Shown piece after piece: positions 49,033 through 57,655 of a stretch of 64,000 nt of DNA. Within the stretch, counting starts at the first letter, position 1. Every line of letters starts with the position of its first letter. The notes beneath the pieces are model-generated. The model was not told the origin of the DNA. It made no database searches and saw only the letters and a list, made by a program, of their open reading frames with translations. This DNA comes from UBA993 sp964436815 (GTDB lineage Bacteria > Bacillota > Dethiobacteria > DTU022): positions 1 to 64,000 of the forward strand of contig CAYTER010000003.1 of assembly GCA_964436815.1 (NCBI GenBank), given 5' to 3'. A program made the position numbers and the translations under genes.

Positions 49033-50946
49033 TTAAACCTTTTCTATTCCGGTTATGGTGCCTGCTTCACGCATACTGTAACCTCCGAGGGCTTCAACCT
49101 TGTTTTGAAATGCCGGATCAGCGATAATCCTGAGCAGCGATGAAGCTTCCGGACTTTTTAAAAAATCATTGTTTAGCAGCAGGTCATACCTTTCTTCGAC
49201 CAGCGGTATAAAATCAAGGTTAAAAGCCCTGGCGGCGGACAGGATGCCAAGACCAGCTGAAGCTGTTCCGGCGGCCACAGCGGCAGCAACATTAAGATGA
49301 GTATATTCTTCCCGTTCATAGCCTTTGATCTGGGCCGGGTTTAAACCTGCTTCTTTCAGAAGGTGATCGAATAGCAGACGCGTACCGGCGCCCCTCTGGC
49401 GGTTAATGAAACCATTAGTCGTCTGTGCCAGGTCGCTAATCGATTTGATTCCTTCCGGATTTCCTGCCGGGACGATCCAACCCTGCATCCTGTATGCCAG
49501 GTTAACCAGGCTAAGATCATGATCCGGCAACATTTTCCTGATGTACGGGATATTGTAATCACCGGTTTCCGGATCAAAGAGATGGACTCCGGCCAGGTGT
49601 GCCTGACCCTTGCCAATAGCCATTATCCCTCCCATACTGCCCAGATGAGCTGAAGAAAGATTAAGGCTTGAATCTTCCTGCTTAAGAGCCGTGGCCAGCA
49701 AATCGATGATCAAATCGTGGCTTCCGGCTGCCAGTAAATTATGGCGCAGTTCGCTTTCCGGTTTGTAGAGCTCAACCTCAACCTCTTCATCTTGCTCATA
49801 TCCCAGTGAGTTTTCGGGGATGACCAGCAGGCCATCAGCCCTCACCAGGGACATGGTTACGCCGGCGCCACGGGTCAGCGGATTGGCTAGATAACGGTTA
49901 TTCACGTAGCCGATAGTCATCCGTACATGTTCCTCAACTCCCATTTCTGATACAACGCGGCGGCCGAGAGTTACTTTCAGCCGGGGGCGCTCAGGAACAG
50001 GCAGGCCAAGGTAACGGCAGATCAGCGGCAGAGCGAACCACTCAAGACTTAAGTAAGCAGATACAGGGTAACCGGGCAGTCCGATTACCGGTTTGTTCTT
50101 AACCCGGCCAAGGATTGTTGGCTTTCCGGGCCTGGTAGCCACCCCATGTAAAAAAACTTCACCCAATTCCTCAATCACCATTGAGGTATAATCCTTTTCT
50201 CCGGCCGACGACCCGGCATTTATGATCACAATATCGGCAGAATCCAAGGCGTCCAGCAGGGCCTGCTTTATTTTCTCCGGTTCATCCGGCACTATGGGTT
50301 TAACCAGAGGAACAGCACCCCACTGCTCTAAATAAGCAGCGATTACTGTGCTATTGAAGTCGGGCACCTGCCCGTGCTCTCGCCTGTCACTTGGTCCTAT
50401 AAGGTCGGAGCCGCTGGGGATAACTGCAACTACCGGTTTTGCCAGAACCTTTATTTCGGTATCCCCCCCAGCCAGTATAGCGCCAAGATCCGGTGGTTTC
50501 AGCAGGTGACAACCAGGAACAATCAGCTCACCGGCCACAATATCCTCACCCACGGCGCGCACATGCTGCCAGGGAGTGGCCGGAGACAGCAGCTCCGCCC
50601 TGCCATCAGTCAACATGTGCAGGTCTTCTATCTTTGCCACGGCATTGAAACCCGGCGGCAGAGGATTGCCGGTGTTTACTGGTATAAAGCCCTGCTGCGG
50701 TTCGAGCGCCAGCGGATTTTGATCGGATGCGCTGAAAGTATCTTCGGCTTTGACGGCGATACCATCCATGGCAGCAGAATGGAAGGCCGGCATTGATAAC
50801 CGGGCAAAAACCGGTTCTGCCGTAACCCGATCCAGAGCTTCACCCACAGGGATAGTTTCCACCCGGCGGGGTATGCCGGTTCTTTCCAGGAAGATCTTTA
50901 ACGCTTCTGGTCTCGCTGTGTTACTGAGATAAACTTTGCGCATCAC
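49033..50946 (-). CDS. MoeA with C-terminal periplasmic-binding-like (LysR/ModA substrate) domain
   Basis: A 637-residue fusion. Residues 1 to about 405 form a MoeA molybdotransferase (MPAFHSAAMDGIAVKAEDT, VNTGNPLPPGFNAV, IINAGSSAGEKDYT, GVATRPGKPTILGRV, GLPGYPVSAYLS). Residues from about 410 form a periplasmic-binding-protein-type domain (LIIDLLATALKQ, AHLGSMGGIMAIGKGQAHLAG, VPAGNPEGIKSI, RQRGAGTRLLFDHLL), without signal peptide, so cytoplasmic. Such fusions occur in anaerobic bacteria and archaea. Binding of an oxyanion or a cofactor is plausible but unproven. A second MoeA lies immediately upstream, possibly dividing molybdenum and tungsten insertion. Confidence 0.92.
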   Translation of the reverse strand: MMRKVYLSNTARPEALKIFLERTGIPRRVETIPVGEALDRVTAEPVFARLSMPAFHSAAMDGIAVKAEDTFSASDQNPLALEPQQGFIPVNTGNPLPPGFNAVAKIEDLHMLTDGRAELLSPATPWQHVRAVGEDIVAGELIVPGCHLLKPPDLGAILAGGDTEIKVLAKPVVAVIPSGSDLIGPSDRREHGQVPDFNSTVIAAYLEQWGAVPLVKPIVPDEPEKIKQALLDALDSADIVIINAGSSAGEKDYTSMVIEELGEVFLHGVATRPGKPTILGRVKNKPVIGLPGYPVSAYLSLEWFALPLICRYLGLPVPERPRLKVTLGRRVVSEMGVEEHVRMTIGYVNNRYLANPLTRGAGVTMSLVRADGLLVIPENSLGYEQDEEVEVELYKPESELRHNLLAAGSHDLIIDLLATALKQEDSSLNLSSAHLGSMGGIMAIGKGQAHLAGVHLFDPETGDYNIPYIRKMLPDHDLSLVNLAYRMQGWIVPAGNPEGIKSISDLAQTTNGFINRQRGAGTRLLFDHLLKEAGLNPAQIKGYEREEYTHLNVAAAVAAGTASAGLGILSAARAFNLDFIPLVEERYDLLLNNDFLKSPEASSLLRIIADPAFQNKVEALGGYSMREAGTITGIEKV

Positions 50947-50961
50947 AAACCTCCACTATGC

Positions 50962-52194
50962 TTACTCCCATAAATAAACCTCGACAGTCTCCCCGGCGCT
51001 TAACCCTTCCTTCTCCGGGGGCACAACCAGCAGTCCGTCTGCGGCGGCCAGGGTCCGCAGCATCCCTGAACGGCCAAAGACCGGGACTGCGCTAAGTCCT
51101 CCGGTGGACGGGTCTGGTTCCAGTTTAATCCTTATGTAATCAGTACGCCCGGTCCGGGAAGCCACATTGCGGGCCAGGCTGGCCTTTAAGGTCGGGGTCA
51201 GCCTTTTTTTAAGGCGTCCGGAAAGTTGCTCGATGATCGCCCGTCCGAAAAGGGAAAAGATATTGAGGGCAGAAACCGGATGGCCTGGTAATCCAAGCAC
51301 AGGTTTCTCGCCGCATTTTGCGACTAAAGTCGGTTTGCCGGGCTGGATGGCAATGCCTTCGATCAGCAGCCCCGGTTGACCCAGCTCTTGCATGGTGCGG
51401 GCAGTAAAATCGCGGCTGCCGACAGAGCTGCCGCCGGAAAAAACTAAAAAATCAACTTTGACCAATAGTTCACGGCTTTTTGCCAGAAAAACATCAAATT
51501 GATCAGGCAGGATGCCACCATACCTGAAACCAGCCCCGTATTGTTCGGCCAGGTAAAGCAGAGCTGGAGCGTTACTGTCCCTGATTTGCCCGGGCTTAAG
51601 TTCCCCTGATTCGTAAGGAACCAATTCATCGCCACTGGAAAAAAAACCGACCAGCGGCTTCCGGTGAACGGCTACCGCTGACGAACCGATTGAAGCGAGC
51701 AGGCCAATCTCAGGCGCCCGAAGGAAATGTCCCGCTTCAAATACGACGTCTCCGGCTTTTAAGTCCTCGCCACGGTGAATGACATTTTCACCGGGGGCAA
51801 CCTGCCGGTAACTGTTGACAATATTACCGGCCACTTCAGTATCTTCAATCATGATTACAGCATCGGCATTATCTGGCAGCATCCCACCGGTGTGAACCAG
51901 GCAGCATTGCCCGTCAGAAATGGGAGGAGCGCTTTTGCCCATCAGCACTTCTCCGACCAGTTCAAACATGGCCGGCATACTTTCACTGGCACCGAAAGTT
52001 TCGCGGGCGTTCACAGCATAACCGTCAACTGTTGAGCGGTTAAAACCGGGCACATCTTCCGGTGACCTGATCTTTTCAGCCAGATAGCGCCCTCCGGCCT
52101 GTTCAATAACAATTATTTCAGCGGGCAGGGCTTTAAACTCACTGGCAATAAGCTTATTAACAGCAACCGGGTCGCTTACCCGCATTAATTTCAT
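50962..52194 (-). CDS. moeA: Molybdopterin molybdenumtransferase MoeA
   Basis: MoeA, 410 residues, inserts molybdate (or tungstate) into adenylylated molybdopterin. The MPT-binding segments VPGFNRSTVDGYAVNARET and VFSGGSSVGSRDFTA, GIAIQPGKPTLVAKCG, and GLPGHPVSALNI are all present, with the C-terminal beta-barrel domain RTDYIRIKL...GLLVVPPEKEGLSAGE. The minus-strand ATG at 52194 follows GAGGTG by five bases. It is the first gene after the riboswitch-terminator at 52215-52358, so its expression and that of the four genes below respond to cofactor level. Confidence 0.95.
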   Translation of the reverse strand: MKLMRVSDPVAVNKLIASEFKALPAEIIVIEQAGGRYLAEKIRSPEDVPGFNRSTVDGYAVNARETFGASESMPAMFELVGEVLMGKSAPPISDGQCCLVHTGGMLPDNADAVIMIEDTEVAGNIVNSYRQVAPGENVIHRGEDLKAGDVVFEAGHFLRAPEIGLLASIGSSAVAVHRKPLVGFFSSGDELVPYESGELKPGQIRDSNAPALLYLAEQYGAGFRYGGILPDQFDVFLAKSRELLVKVDFLVFSGGSSVGSRDFTARTMQELGQPGLLIEGIAIQPGKPTLVAKCGEKPVLGLPGHPVSALNIFSLFGRAIIEQLSGRLKKRLTPTLKASLARNVASRTGRTDYIRIKLEPDPSTGGLSAVPVFGRSGMLRTLAAADGLLVVPPEKEGLSAGETVEVYLWE

Positions 52195-52214
52195 TTTTGC
52201 ACCTCACAGAATAG

Positions 52215-52249
52215 AAAAAGCCGTGCTTCCGTATCAAGGAAAGCATGGC
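52215..52249 (-). terminator. Riboswitch-linked intrinsic terminator before moeA
   Basis: On the minus strand GCCATGCTTTCC (52249-52238) pairs with GGAAGCACGGC (52230-52220), with one mismatch, followed by TTTTTC. It lies between the Moco-type aptamer and the moeA start. Confidence 0.85.
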
Positions 52250-52254
52250 CCTCT

Positions 52255-52362
52255 AGGCATTATCTCCTTTCCAAGAACGGGAGGCGGGGGGATTTCTCCC
52301 CCAACCCTGGCCTGCCACCGTAGCCGGATTGGGCTGTAGGTGGAAAGGCTCGGAGTTAGTTA
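52255..52362 (-). promoter_or_regulatory. Moco-type riboswitch (molybdenum/tungsten cofactor-sensing RNA)
   Basis: Reading the minus strand, the conserved-looking ACTCCGAGCC (52357-52348) begins a multi-branched fold. CCTTTCCA pairs with TGGAAAGG (3' arm near 52272-52265), inside which CCACC pairs GGTGG, AGCC pairs GGCT, and GGGGGA pairs TCCCCC around GAAA. This architecture, the CTCCGAGCC segment and position ahead of moeA-moaA genes match the Moco RNA motif as I recall it. The following terminator suggests transcriptional control. Whether it senses Mo or W cofactor cannot be read here. Confidence 0.8.
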
Positions 52363-52377
52363 TTATTGTACGACCTG

Positions 52378-52388
52378 ATTATATCATA
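52378..52388 (-). promoter_or_regulatory. Extended -10 promoter of the Moco operon
   Basis: Minus-strand TGATATAAT contains a perfect TATAAT (52383-52378) with TG one base before it, an extended -10. The -35 region is weak. The transcript would start about 10 bases before the riboswitch. Confidence 0.65.
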
Positions 52389-52456
52389 ATCGCCCGCAGA
52401 TAACCATGATTTGATTATCCGTACCATAGGCCGGATCAAATTATCTGATGCGATCA

Positions 52457-54391
52457 TCAAAGCAAATTGTAATAAAAAAGCAGCCAAACGATGATTAGTG
52501 AACCGGCTGTGATTAACGAATAGTGCAGCCGGCCGCTTACGTTCCAGTACTTCTTATACCAGCTTAGAACGGTTAAGATGACCATCAGCCCGGAGGCAAT
52601 TGTAATCAGCAGGGGCAGGATCATCAGGGAGTTAAAAGCCTCTGTCTCGCCGAAGAAGATTTGAGGCACGCCGAAAGCCGGGTTGATGTCACCCATGACT
52701 CTTAAAAAGCCCAGAACAAAGCTCAAGGAAAGAACACCACAGCTAACAGCAACCAGGCGGGCGAAAAGGGAAAGGATCGGTGCTTTGAACCCTTCACGCC
52801 TGAAGATGCGACCTATCGAGGAGATTAGCCAGCCAACGGCAGCCGAAAGCAGCAGAATTAAAGCTATTCCCAGCAATACCCCTGTCGCAGCGCTGGTTCC
52901 ATACCAGGGTGCTTTGATAAATGGCATTGGCCCTGCCGGGCTCATCAGGATACGTCCGTCTTCCTGCTGAACAAATACAACTACCTTTGAAAATCTTGTG
53001 CCGGAAGTCTCACGATTGTGAAACACACCGGGATCAACCTCGGCAAACTGCATGGTCATGCCATATAAATTTACAACCAGATAACCTTCGTCATTTAAAG
53101 TCACCCTGGCAGTCTGCAAGAGAGAAAGCATTTTTTCCATGGTTGAATAATTAGTGCGAGCCGGCAGGTATTCACCGATTAGCTGCATTAGCGCTTCCCG
53201 CCGATTTTCAAGCGGTTTTGGTTCCGGAGGTTGTTTTTCCGGATAATAGCGGTCCATAAAAAGTTGAACCAGGTTAGCCCACTCGGTCCCTAATCCTCCG
53301 TTATAGGAGACAAAGATCCCCAGGTCGAGTTCGGGAATCAGGTACAATCCGGTATTGAAAAGCAGGGTATTACCGCTGTGGCCGATTGCCCGATAACCGT
53401 TAAAGGTCTCTTCGATAAAACCGTGGGCCATCCCGATCTGGGCTGGATGGTGAGTAAAAAGGCGGCTGTGCATTGTTTCAGCGGTTTGCTTCTGTAAAAT
53501 CAGGTTATCACCGTAACGCCCGTCATTAAGGTGAGCAATCATAAACTTGGCCATATCTTCAGCCGTGCTGCTCATACTGCCGGCCGGCAGGGCAGATATG
53601 TACTCAAAGCTACCCTGATAATAGCGGCCTCCCTGGTAACCGTAGCCTTCAGCCATTCTTCCGGTAAGGGCTGCAGGCAGCGGTTGGATGACTGTGCTGT
53701 TTTTCATATCCAGGGGAGCGAAAATATTGATCTCAACGTATTCAGCAAATGGCAGCCCGGATACCCGCTGGACAATATAACCGGCTAAAGCTGCCCCATA
53801 ATTGGAATAGGCCATGATCGTTCCCGGCTCATAAATCCGGGCCGGGATGTTATGCTTCAAGTATTCTTCAAGTGTAACCACCTGGTCTGGTTCGAGTACA
53901 AATAGGCCTTCCCCCTGATCTTCGAACCCCGGTGTATGGGTCAGCAGGTGCGCCAGGGTTACCGGTTCGGCTTGGGTGCCCCGGGGAGAGTTGATCAGTC
54001 CGGTGGGAATTTCAAAATCGATGTAGCTGTTTACATCCGCATTCAGGTCAAGTTTTCCTGCTTCAACCAACTGCATTACTGCAGTCCAGGTAATTAATTT
54101 TGCCGTTGAACCGATCCGGAAAAGGGTCTGTCGCGGGTCGACCGGAATCTGTTTTTCCAAATCAGCGTATCCGTAACCTTTAAGCAGGATTATATCTTCT
54201 CCCTGGACTACAGAGAGAGTCACACCGGGGATGTGTTGTTCATCCATCTGGGTTTTTATCACGCCATCGAGATAAGCTTCGAGCAACAGCGGATCAAGTT
54301 TCTCAGTTTCTGCGGCAATGGCGTTGCTGCCTGGTACGGCACAAAATAAGATAATCATGATTAACATGATTGATTTAAAAAGATTCTTCAT
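52457..54391 (-). CDS. Serine beta-lactamase-like/PBP4*-type hydrolase with C-terminal membrane domain
   Basis: A 644-residue exported protein. A signal peptide (residues 1-26, MKNLFKSIMLIMIILFCAVP) leads to a beta-lactamase class C/D-alanyl-D-alanine carboxypeptidase domain with catalytic Ser and Lys in RIGSTAKLITW (SxxK), Tyr in MAYSNYGAAL (YxN) and HSG in AIGHSGNTLL. After residue 480 a membrane region with about four helices ends the protein, so the enzyme domain would be held outside the cell. Substrate unknown: peptidoglycan peptides, esters or antibiotics. The minus ATG follows GGAGGTGACGTA. It stands alone. Confidence 0.88.
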   Translation of the reverse strand: MKNLFKSIMLIMIILFCAVPGSNAIAAETEKLDPLLLEAYLDGVIKTQMDEQHIPGVTLSVVQGEDIILLKGYGYADLEKQIPVDPRQTLFRIGSTAKLITWTAVMQLVEAGKLDLNADVNSYIDFEIPTGLINSPRGTQAEPVTLAHLLTHTPGFEDQGEGLFVLEPDQVVTLEEYLKHNIPARIYEPGTIMAYSNYGAALAGYIVQRVSGLPFAEYVEINIFAPLDMKNSTVIQPLPAALTGRMAEGYGYQGGRYYQGSFEYISALPAGSMSSTAEDMAKFMIAHLNDGRYGDNLILQKQTAETMHSRLFTHHPAQIGMAHGFIEETFNGYRAIGHSGNTLLFNTGLYLIPELDLGIFVSYNGGLGTEWANLVQLFMDRYYPEKQPPEPKPLENRREALMQLIGEYLPARTNYSTMEKMLSLLQTARVTLNDEGYLVVNLYGMTMQFAEVDPGVFHNRETSGTRFSKVVVFVQQEDGRILMSPAGPMPFIKAPWYGTSAATGVLLGIALILLLSAAVGWLISSIGRIFRREGFKAPILSLFARLVAVSCGVLSLSFVLGFLRVMGDINPAFGVPQIFFGETEAFNSLMILPLLITIASGLMVILTVLSWYKKYWNVSGRLHYSLITAGSLIIVWLLFYYNLL

Positions 54392-54498
54392 TACGTCACC
54401 TCCAACATATTAATGTTCAATTTTTTTGGTACCAATACCTTTACCCTGGTGATCAGTTGCCGGCCTTGCGACTTCCTGCCGGGCAGATGATTATAGGA

Positions 54499-54504
54499 TA
54501 TAAT
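54499..54504 (+). promoter_or_regulatory. Possible -10 box before the nuclease gene
   Basis: A perfect TATAAT lies 31 bases upstream of the nuclease start. No good -35 box is found at the right spacing, so the assignment is weak. Confidence 0.4.
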
Positions 54505-54534
54505 GAACTTTAATTCTAGAAGCGGAGGTTTCAG

Positions 54535-55080
54535 ATGCGCAGATGCCTGACTAGACCTTTTTTATGGATGACTGTCATATTGATTATTCTGGTCTTCCTG
54601 AGCGGTTGTATCTTCTTTCCGGCGCAGACGGCCGATGGACTTGAGCTGACCAGGGTCAGGGTAACCAGGGTTGTTGATGGCGATACGATTTATATCCGTT
54701 TCAACACAGGGGTTGAGGAAAAACTGCGTCTGATTGGGGTTGACGCCCCTGAAATCAACCACCCGACTAAGGGAGAAGAGTTTTTCGGGATTGAGGCGGC
54801 CGAATATACCGATAATAACCTGAATAGTACCGTTGTTTGGGTCGAGTTTGATCTTGGAGAACGCGATCAGTATGGCCGCATGCTGGCCTATATCTGGCTG
54901 GAAAAACCGGAGCAGGTTAATGAAGCAGAAATCCGGAAGAAAATGTTCAATGCCCGCCTGCTCCTTGACGGTTATGCCAGGCAGGTGATTTTTCAACCCA
55001 ATATAAAGTATGTCGAATACTTTTCGGCATTTGTGGCTGAAGCTCGCCAGGCAAAAAGAGGTCTGTGGGCTGAAGATTAA
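54535..55080 (+). CDS. Thermonuclease-family (SNase-like) lipoprotein
   Basis: A 181-residue staphylococcal-nuclease-fold protein. The N-terminus is a lipoprotein signal (hydrophobic stretch ending FLSGC at residue 25). The nuclease domain keeps VVDGDTIYIRF, Arg and Glu in LRLIGVDAPE, and the second Arg in ERDQYGRMLAYIW, the three catalytic positions of the Staphylococcus enzyme. It probably digests extracellular DNA or RNA at the cell surface with Ca. AGCGGAGG precedes ATG 54535. Confidence 0.93.
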   Translation: MRRCLTRPFLWMTVILIILVFLSGCIFFPAQTADGLELTRVRVTRVVDGDTIYIRFNTGVEEKLRLIGVDAPEINHPTKGEEFFGIEAAEYTDNNLNSTVVWVEFDLGERDQYGRMLAYIWLEKPEQVNEAEIRKKMFNARLLLDGYARQVIFQPNIKYVEYFSAFVAEARQAKRGLWAED

Positions 55081-55121
55081 AATTCTGAAGATCGATTATT
55101 ATATATGTTGTTTACCATTAA

Positions 55122-55616
55122 TTACCTCAACCGGTTCTCGATTTCTTCCAGCGATTGATTAATTGAACTGACTGTCTCCGGGGGCAGTGAAATCTCAACC
55201 GGTATAACTGCCTGTAAATGGTATTCTGTTGAGATAGGCAGGTTAAGCCGGACCGGGATCTCAACTACAGTGTTTACCGGAATAGTGCCGCGAATTGGAA
55301 CAGCGATCTGCTGCGACCCGACCAGCGGTAAATTAACTGCAGTATTGACGATTGTGTCCAGCTCATAGTTAAAGGACAGCGGGAAAGTGATCGTTTCATT
55401 GATTGGCACCACGAGATCAAGGGGTAAAACCTGGTCGACCTGGACTTCCATGTTAAATGAATCGGCGCTGATCCGGCCAAACCCCTCACGGGCGCTGGCA
55501 ACGGTGTCCAAAGCTCCGGAGCGCACATTTGAAAGGCTGTAAATGATTAATAAATTCAGCAGCAGTGACAGGGTCAGGCCTGCCGCCAGGATAATGATCG
55601 CAGTTTTTTGCTTCAT
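55122..55616 (-). CDS. Hypothetical anchored extracellular protein with beta-rich repeats
   Basis: I do not recognise this 164-residue protein. One N-terminal membrane helix (about residues 5-27, IIILAAGLTLSLLLNLLIIY) precedes a predicted extracellular part made of alternating hydrophobic beta-strand-like segments, each containing a Pro-Ile/Leu and Val pattern (VPINETITFPLSF, VNLPLVGSQQIAVPI, IPVNTVVEIPVRLNLPI, VIPVEISLPPE), and a short C-terminal helix (NQSLEEIENRL). The minus-strand ATG 55616 is six bases after GGAGGAA; the in-frame upstream extension to 55664 lacks a ribosome site. It converges on the nuclease gene. Confidence 0.72.
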   Translation of the reverse strand: MKQKTAIIILAAGLTLSLLLNLLIIYSLSNVRSGALDTVASAREGFGRISADSFNMEVQVDQVLPLDLVVPINETITFPLSFNYELDTIVNTAVNLPLVGSQQIAVPIRGTIPVNTVVEIPVRLNLPISTEYHLQAVIPVEISLPPETVSSINQSLEEIENRLR

Positions 55617-55716
55617 ATTGTATTCCTCCAGTCTTTTACCCCTGCCAAACAGGATTAAACCCACAGCTAGAAGATCAATTTTAGCAGGCTGTTAATCAAC
55701 AATAACATTTTACCGG

Positions 55717-55739
55717 CAGGCAGGCAAAGACCCTGCCTG
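55717..55739. repeat. Perfect inverted repeat in the spacer before the dehydrogenase
   Basis: CAGGCAGG (55717-55724) and CCTGCCTG (55732-55739) with a seven-base loop. Neither strand has a T run behind it. The spacer 55617-55908 otherwise holds nothing clear, only AT-rich stretches before the next gene. Confidence 0.5.
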
Positions 55740-55908
55740 ATCATTTATTGAAGCAGCCGGCAGGAATTGAACAGTTGAATAGTAAATATTAAATAAAATC
55801 CGAAAAATGCCTTTTTCTTTACCCCTTAAAACACGCAGTGATTAAAGAGTGGGTTGAAGAACAGGCATCCCAAATGGGGCAGGCAGATTATTAAGGGGAG
55901 GTAAGCCA

Positions 55909-56772
55909 GTGAAAATTGGAGAGGTTAAAAAAATCTGTGTCACCGGTGCCGGCAACATGGGGCACCAGATTGCCTTGCTCTGCGCCCTTTCAGGTTTCGA
56001 AACATTCTGTTTTGATGTCAGTGCCGAGCAGGTCGGCAAGGCGGAAGCCTTTGCCAATCAATACCTGCCGGAGAGAGTGTCCAAGGGCAAGCTGAGCCAG
56101 GAACAGGCCGAGGCAGCTGCCGGCAGGATTAAATTTACTACCGTTCTGGAACATGCAGCCTCCGAAGCAGATTTTGTAATCGAAGCGATTATTGAAAAGT
56201 TGCAGCCGAAGCGGGAACTCTTTGAAAAGCTGGGACAGCTCTGCCCGCCTCACGCGATACTGGCCACCAACAGTTCATTTATAGTCAGTTCGCAGCTTGC
56301 CGATGTAACCGGCCGTCCGGGCCAGGTTTGCAACATGCACTTTTTTAACCCCGCTTTGGTAATGAAATGCGTTGAAGTGGTTAAGGGTCCCCACACTACT
56401 GCAGAAACAGCCTCGACAACTATGGAACTTGCCCACCGGTTGGGCAAAACGCCGGTTCTCCTGCAGAAAGAAATCTACGGTTTTCTGGTTAACCGCATCC
56501 TGGCCAAAATTACCGAGGAGGCTTTGTTCCTTCTCGATACGGGAGTAGCGTCGGCAGAAGACATAGACAGCGCAGTGGTCAATGCCCTTGGCCATCCCCT
56601 CGGTCCATTCCGGTTGATGGATTTGACCGGTGTTGACCTCACTTACCATATTAATATGGAACGATACATGGAAACGCTCGACCCGAAAGAGAAGCCTTCA
56701 CCCACCATCGTTGAAAAATATGTTAAGGGCGAATGGGGGCGCAAGAAAGGCAAAGGCTTCTACCAGTACTGA
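55909..56772 (+). CDS. 3-hydroxybutyryl-CoA dehydrogenase family protein
   Basis: A 287-residue 3-hydroxyacyl-CoA dehydrogenase, NAD(P)-dependent oxidation or reduction of 3-hydroxyacyl-CoA in butyrate or fatty acid metabolism. The Rossmann motif CVTGAGNMGHQIA begins near residue 10; TNSSFIVSSQLAD, the catalytic His-Glu region MHFFNPALVMKCVEVV, and LVNRIL with the C-terminal AMVNALGHPLGPFRL-like dimerisation part follow. The start is GTG 55909 after GGGGAGG. No other butyrate genes accompany it here, so its pathway remains open. It is 11 bases before the LOG-family gene. Confidence 0.9.
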   Translation: MKIGEVKKICVTGAGNMGHQIALLCALSGFETFCFDVSAEQVGKAEAFANQYLPERVSKGKLSQEQAEAAAGRIKFTTVLEHAASEADFVIEAIIEKLQPKRELFEKLGQLCPPHAILATNSSFIVSSQLADVTGRPGQVCNMHFFNPALVMKCVEVVKGPHTTAETASTTMELAHRLGKTPVLLQKEIYGFLVNRILAKITEEALFLLDTGVASAEDIDSAVVNALGHPLGPFRLMDLTGVDLTYHINMERYMETLDPKEKPSPTIVEKYVKGEWGRKKGKGFYQY

Positions 56773-56783
56773 TCAAAGGAGAA

Positions 56784-57617
56784 ATGATGACCAAATCATT
56801 GGCGAAAGCGGAAAAAGCATATAAAAATATGGAGTTCTTGAACAGCCATGATGCCAGGGTGATTCGCATCCTGGCTGAGTACCTTGAACCACAATGGCGG
56901 CTGCGTAATGCCGGGGTGGAAGATACGGTTGTCTTTTTCGGTTCAGCCCGTACCAAGCCGTTGCAGGAGGCGAAGGCGATCCTTGCCGAACTGGAAAAAG
57001 AAGCTGTTAATTCTTCAGACACAGCCAGGGTTGAGCTGCAGCAGAAATTGGAGGAAGCCCGCAACGAGCTTTTTATTTCCAGGTACTATCAGGATGCAGT
57101 GGATCTGGCCGCAAAGATTACTATCTGGTCAAAAGGGCTCGGTTCGCATCACCGCTTTATTATCTGTTCCGGTGGTGGTTTCGGGATGATGGAAGCTGCC
57201 AATAAGGGAGCAGCAGAGGCAGGCGGCAAGTCGATTGGCTTAAATATCAGTATACCTTTAGAACAGGTTCCCAATCAGCACATTACACCTGAGCTGAACT
57301 TTGAATTTCATTATTTTTTCATGCGCAAGTATTGGTTTATATACATGGCTAAAGCCCTGGTCATTTTTCCCGGTGGTTTCGGAACATTAGATGAGCTTTT
57401 CGAGGTTTTGACCCTGATTCAGACTAAAAAACTGGAAAAAGTGCTGCCGATCGTTGTCTATGGATCCGAGTACTGGAACCAGGTGATTAACTTTGAAACC
57501 CTGGCCAAATACGGAACGATCAGCCGGGAGGATTTAAACCTGCTTCACTTCAGCGATTCAGTGGATGATGCATTTGACTATCTGAAAGGGGAGTTAACCA
57601 GGCTTTACCTTGGTTGA
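56784..57617 (+). CDS. LOG-family Rossmann-fold protein (putative nucleoside phosphoribohydrolase)
   Basis: A 277-residue member of the LOG/'lysine decarboxylase' family, enzymes typically splitting the base from nucleoside 5'-monophosphates. The signature GGGFGMMEAANKGAAEAGG and FPGGFGTLDELFEVLTLIQ, with Arg and Glu of the PGGxGTxxE motif, are intact. The first 110 residues form a helical extension not seen in short LOG proteins, as in the larger type. ATG 56784 follows AAAGGAG; an extension to 56733 lies in the dehydrogenase. Substrate unknown. Confidence 0.88.
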   Translation: MMTKSLAKAEKAYKNMEFLNSHDARVIRILAEYLEPQWRLRNAGVEDTVVFFGSARTKPLQEAKAILAELEKEAVNSSDTARVELQQKLEEARNELFISRYYQDAVDLAAKITIWSKGLGSHHRFIICSGGGFGMMEAANKGAAEAGGKSIGLNISIPLEQVPNQHITPELNFEFHYFFMRKYWFIYMAKALVIFPGGFGTLDELFEVLTLIQTKKLEKVLPIVVYGSEYWNQVINFETLAKYGTISREDLNLLHFSDSVDDAFDYLKGELTRLYLG

Positions 57618-57655
57618 GTTACTGTTTACCTTCGCTTGTAATAAAAATTAGCGGT

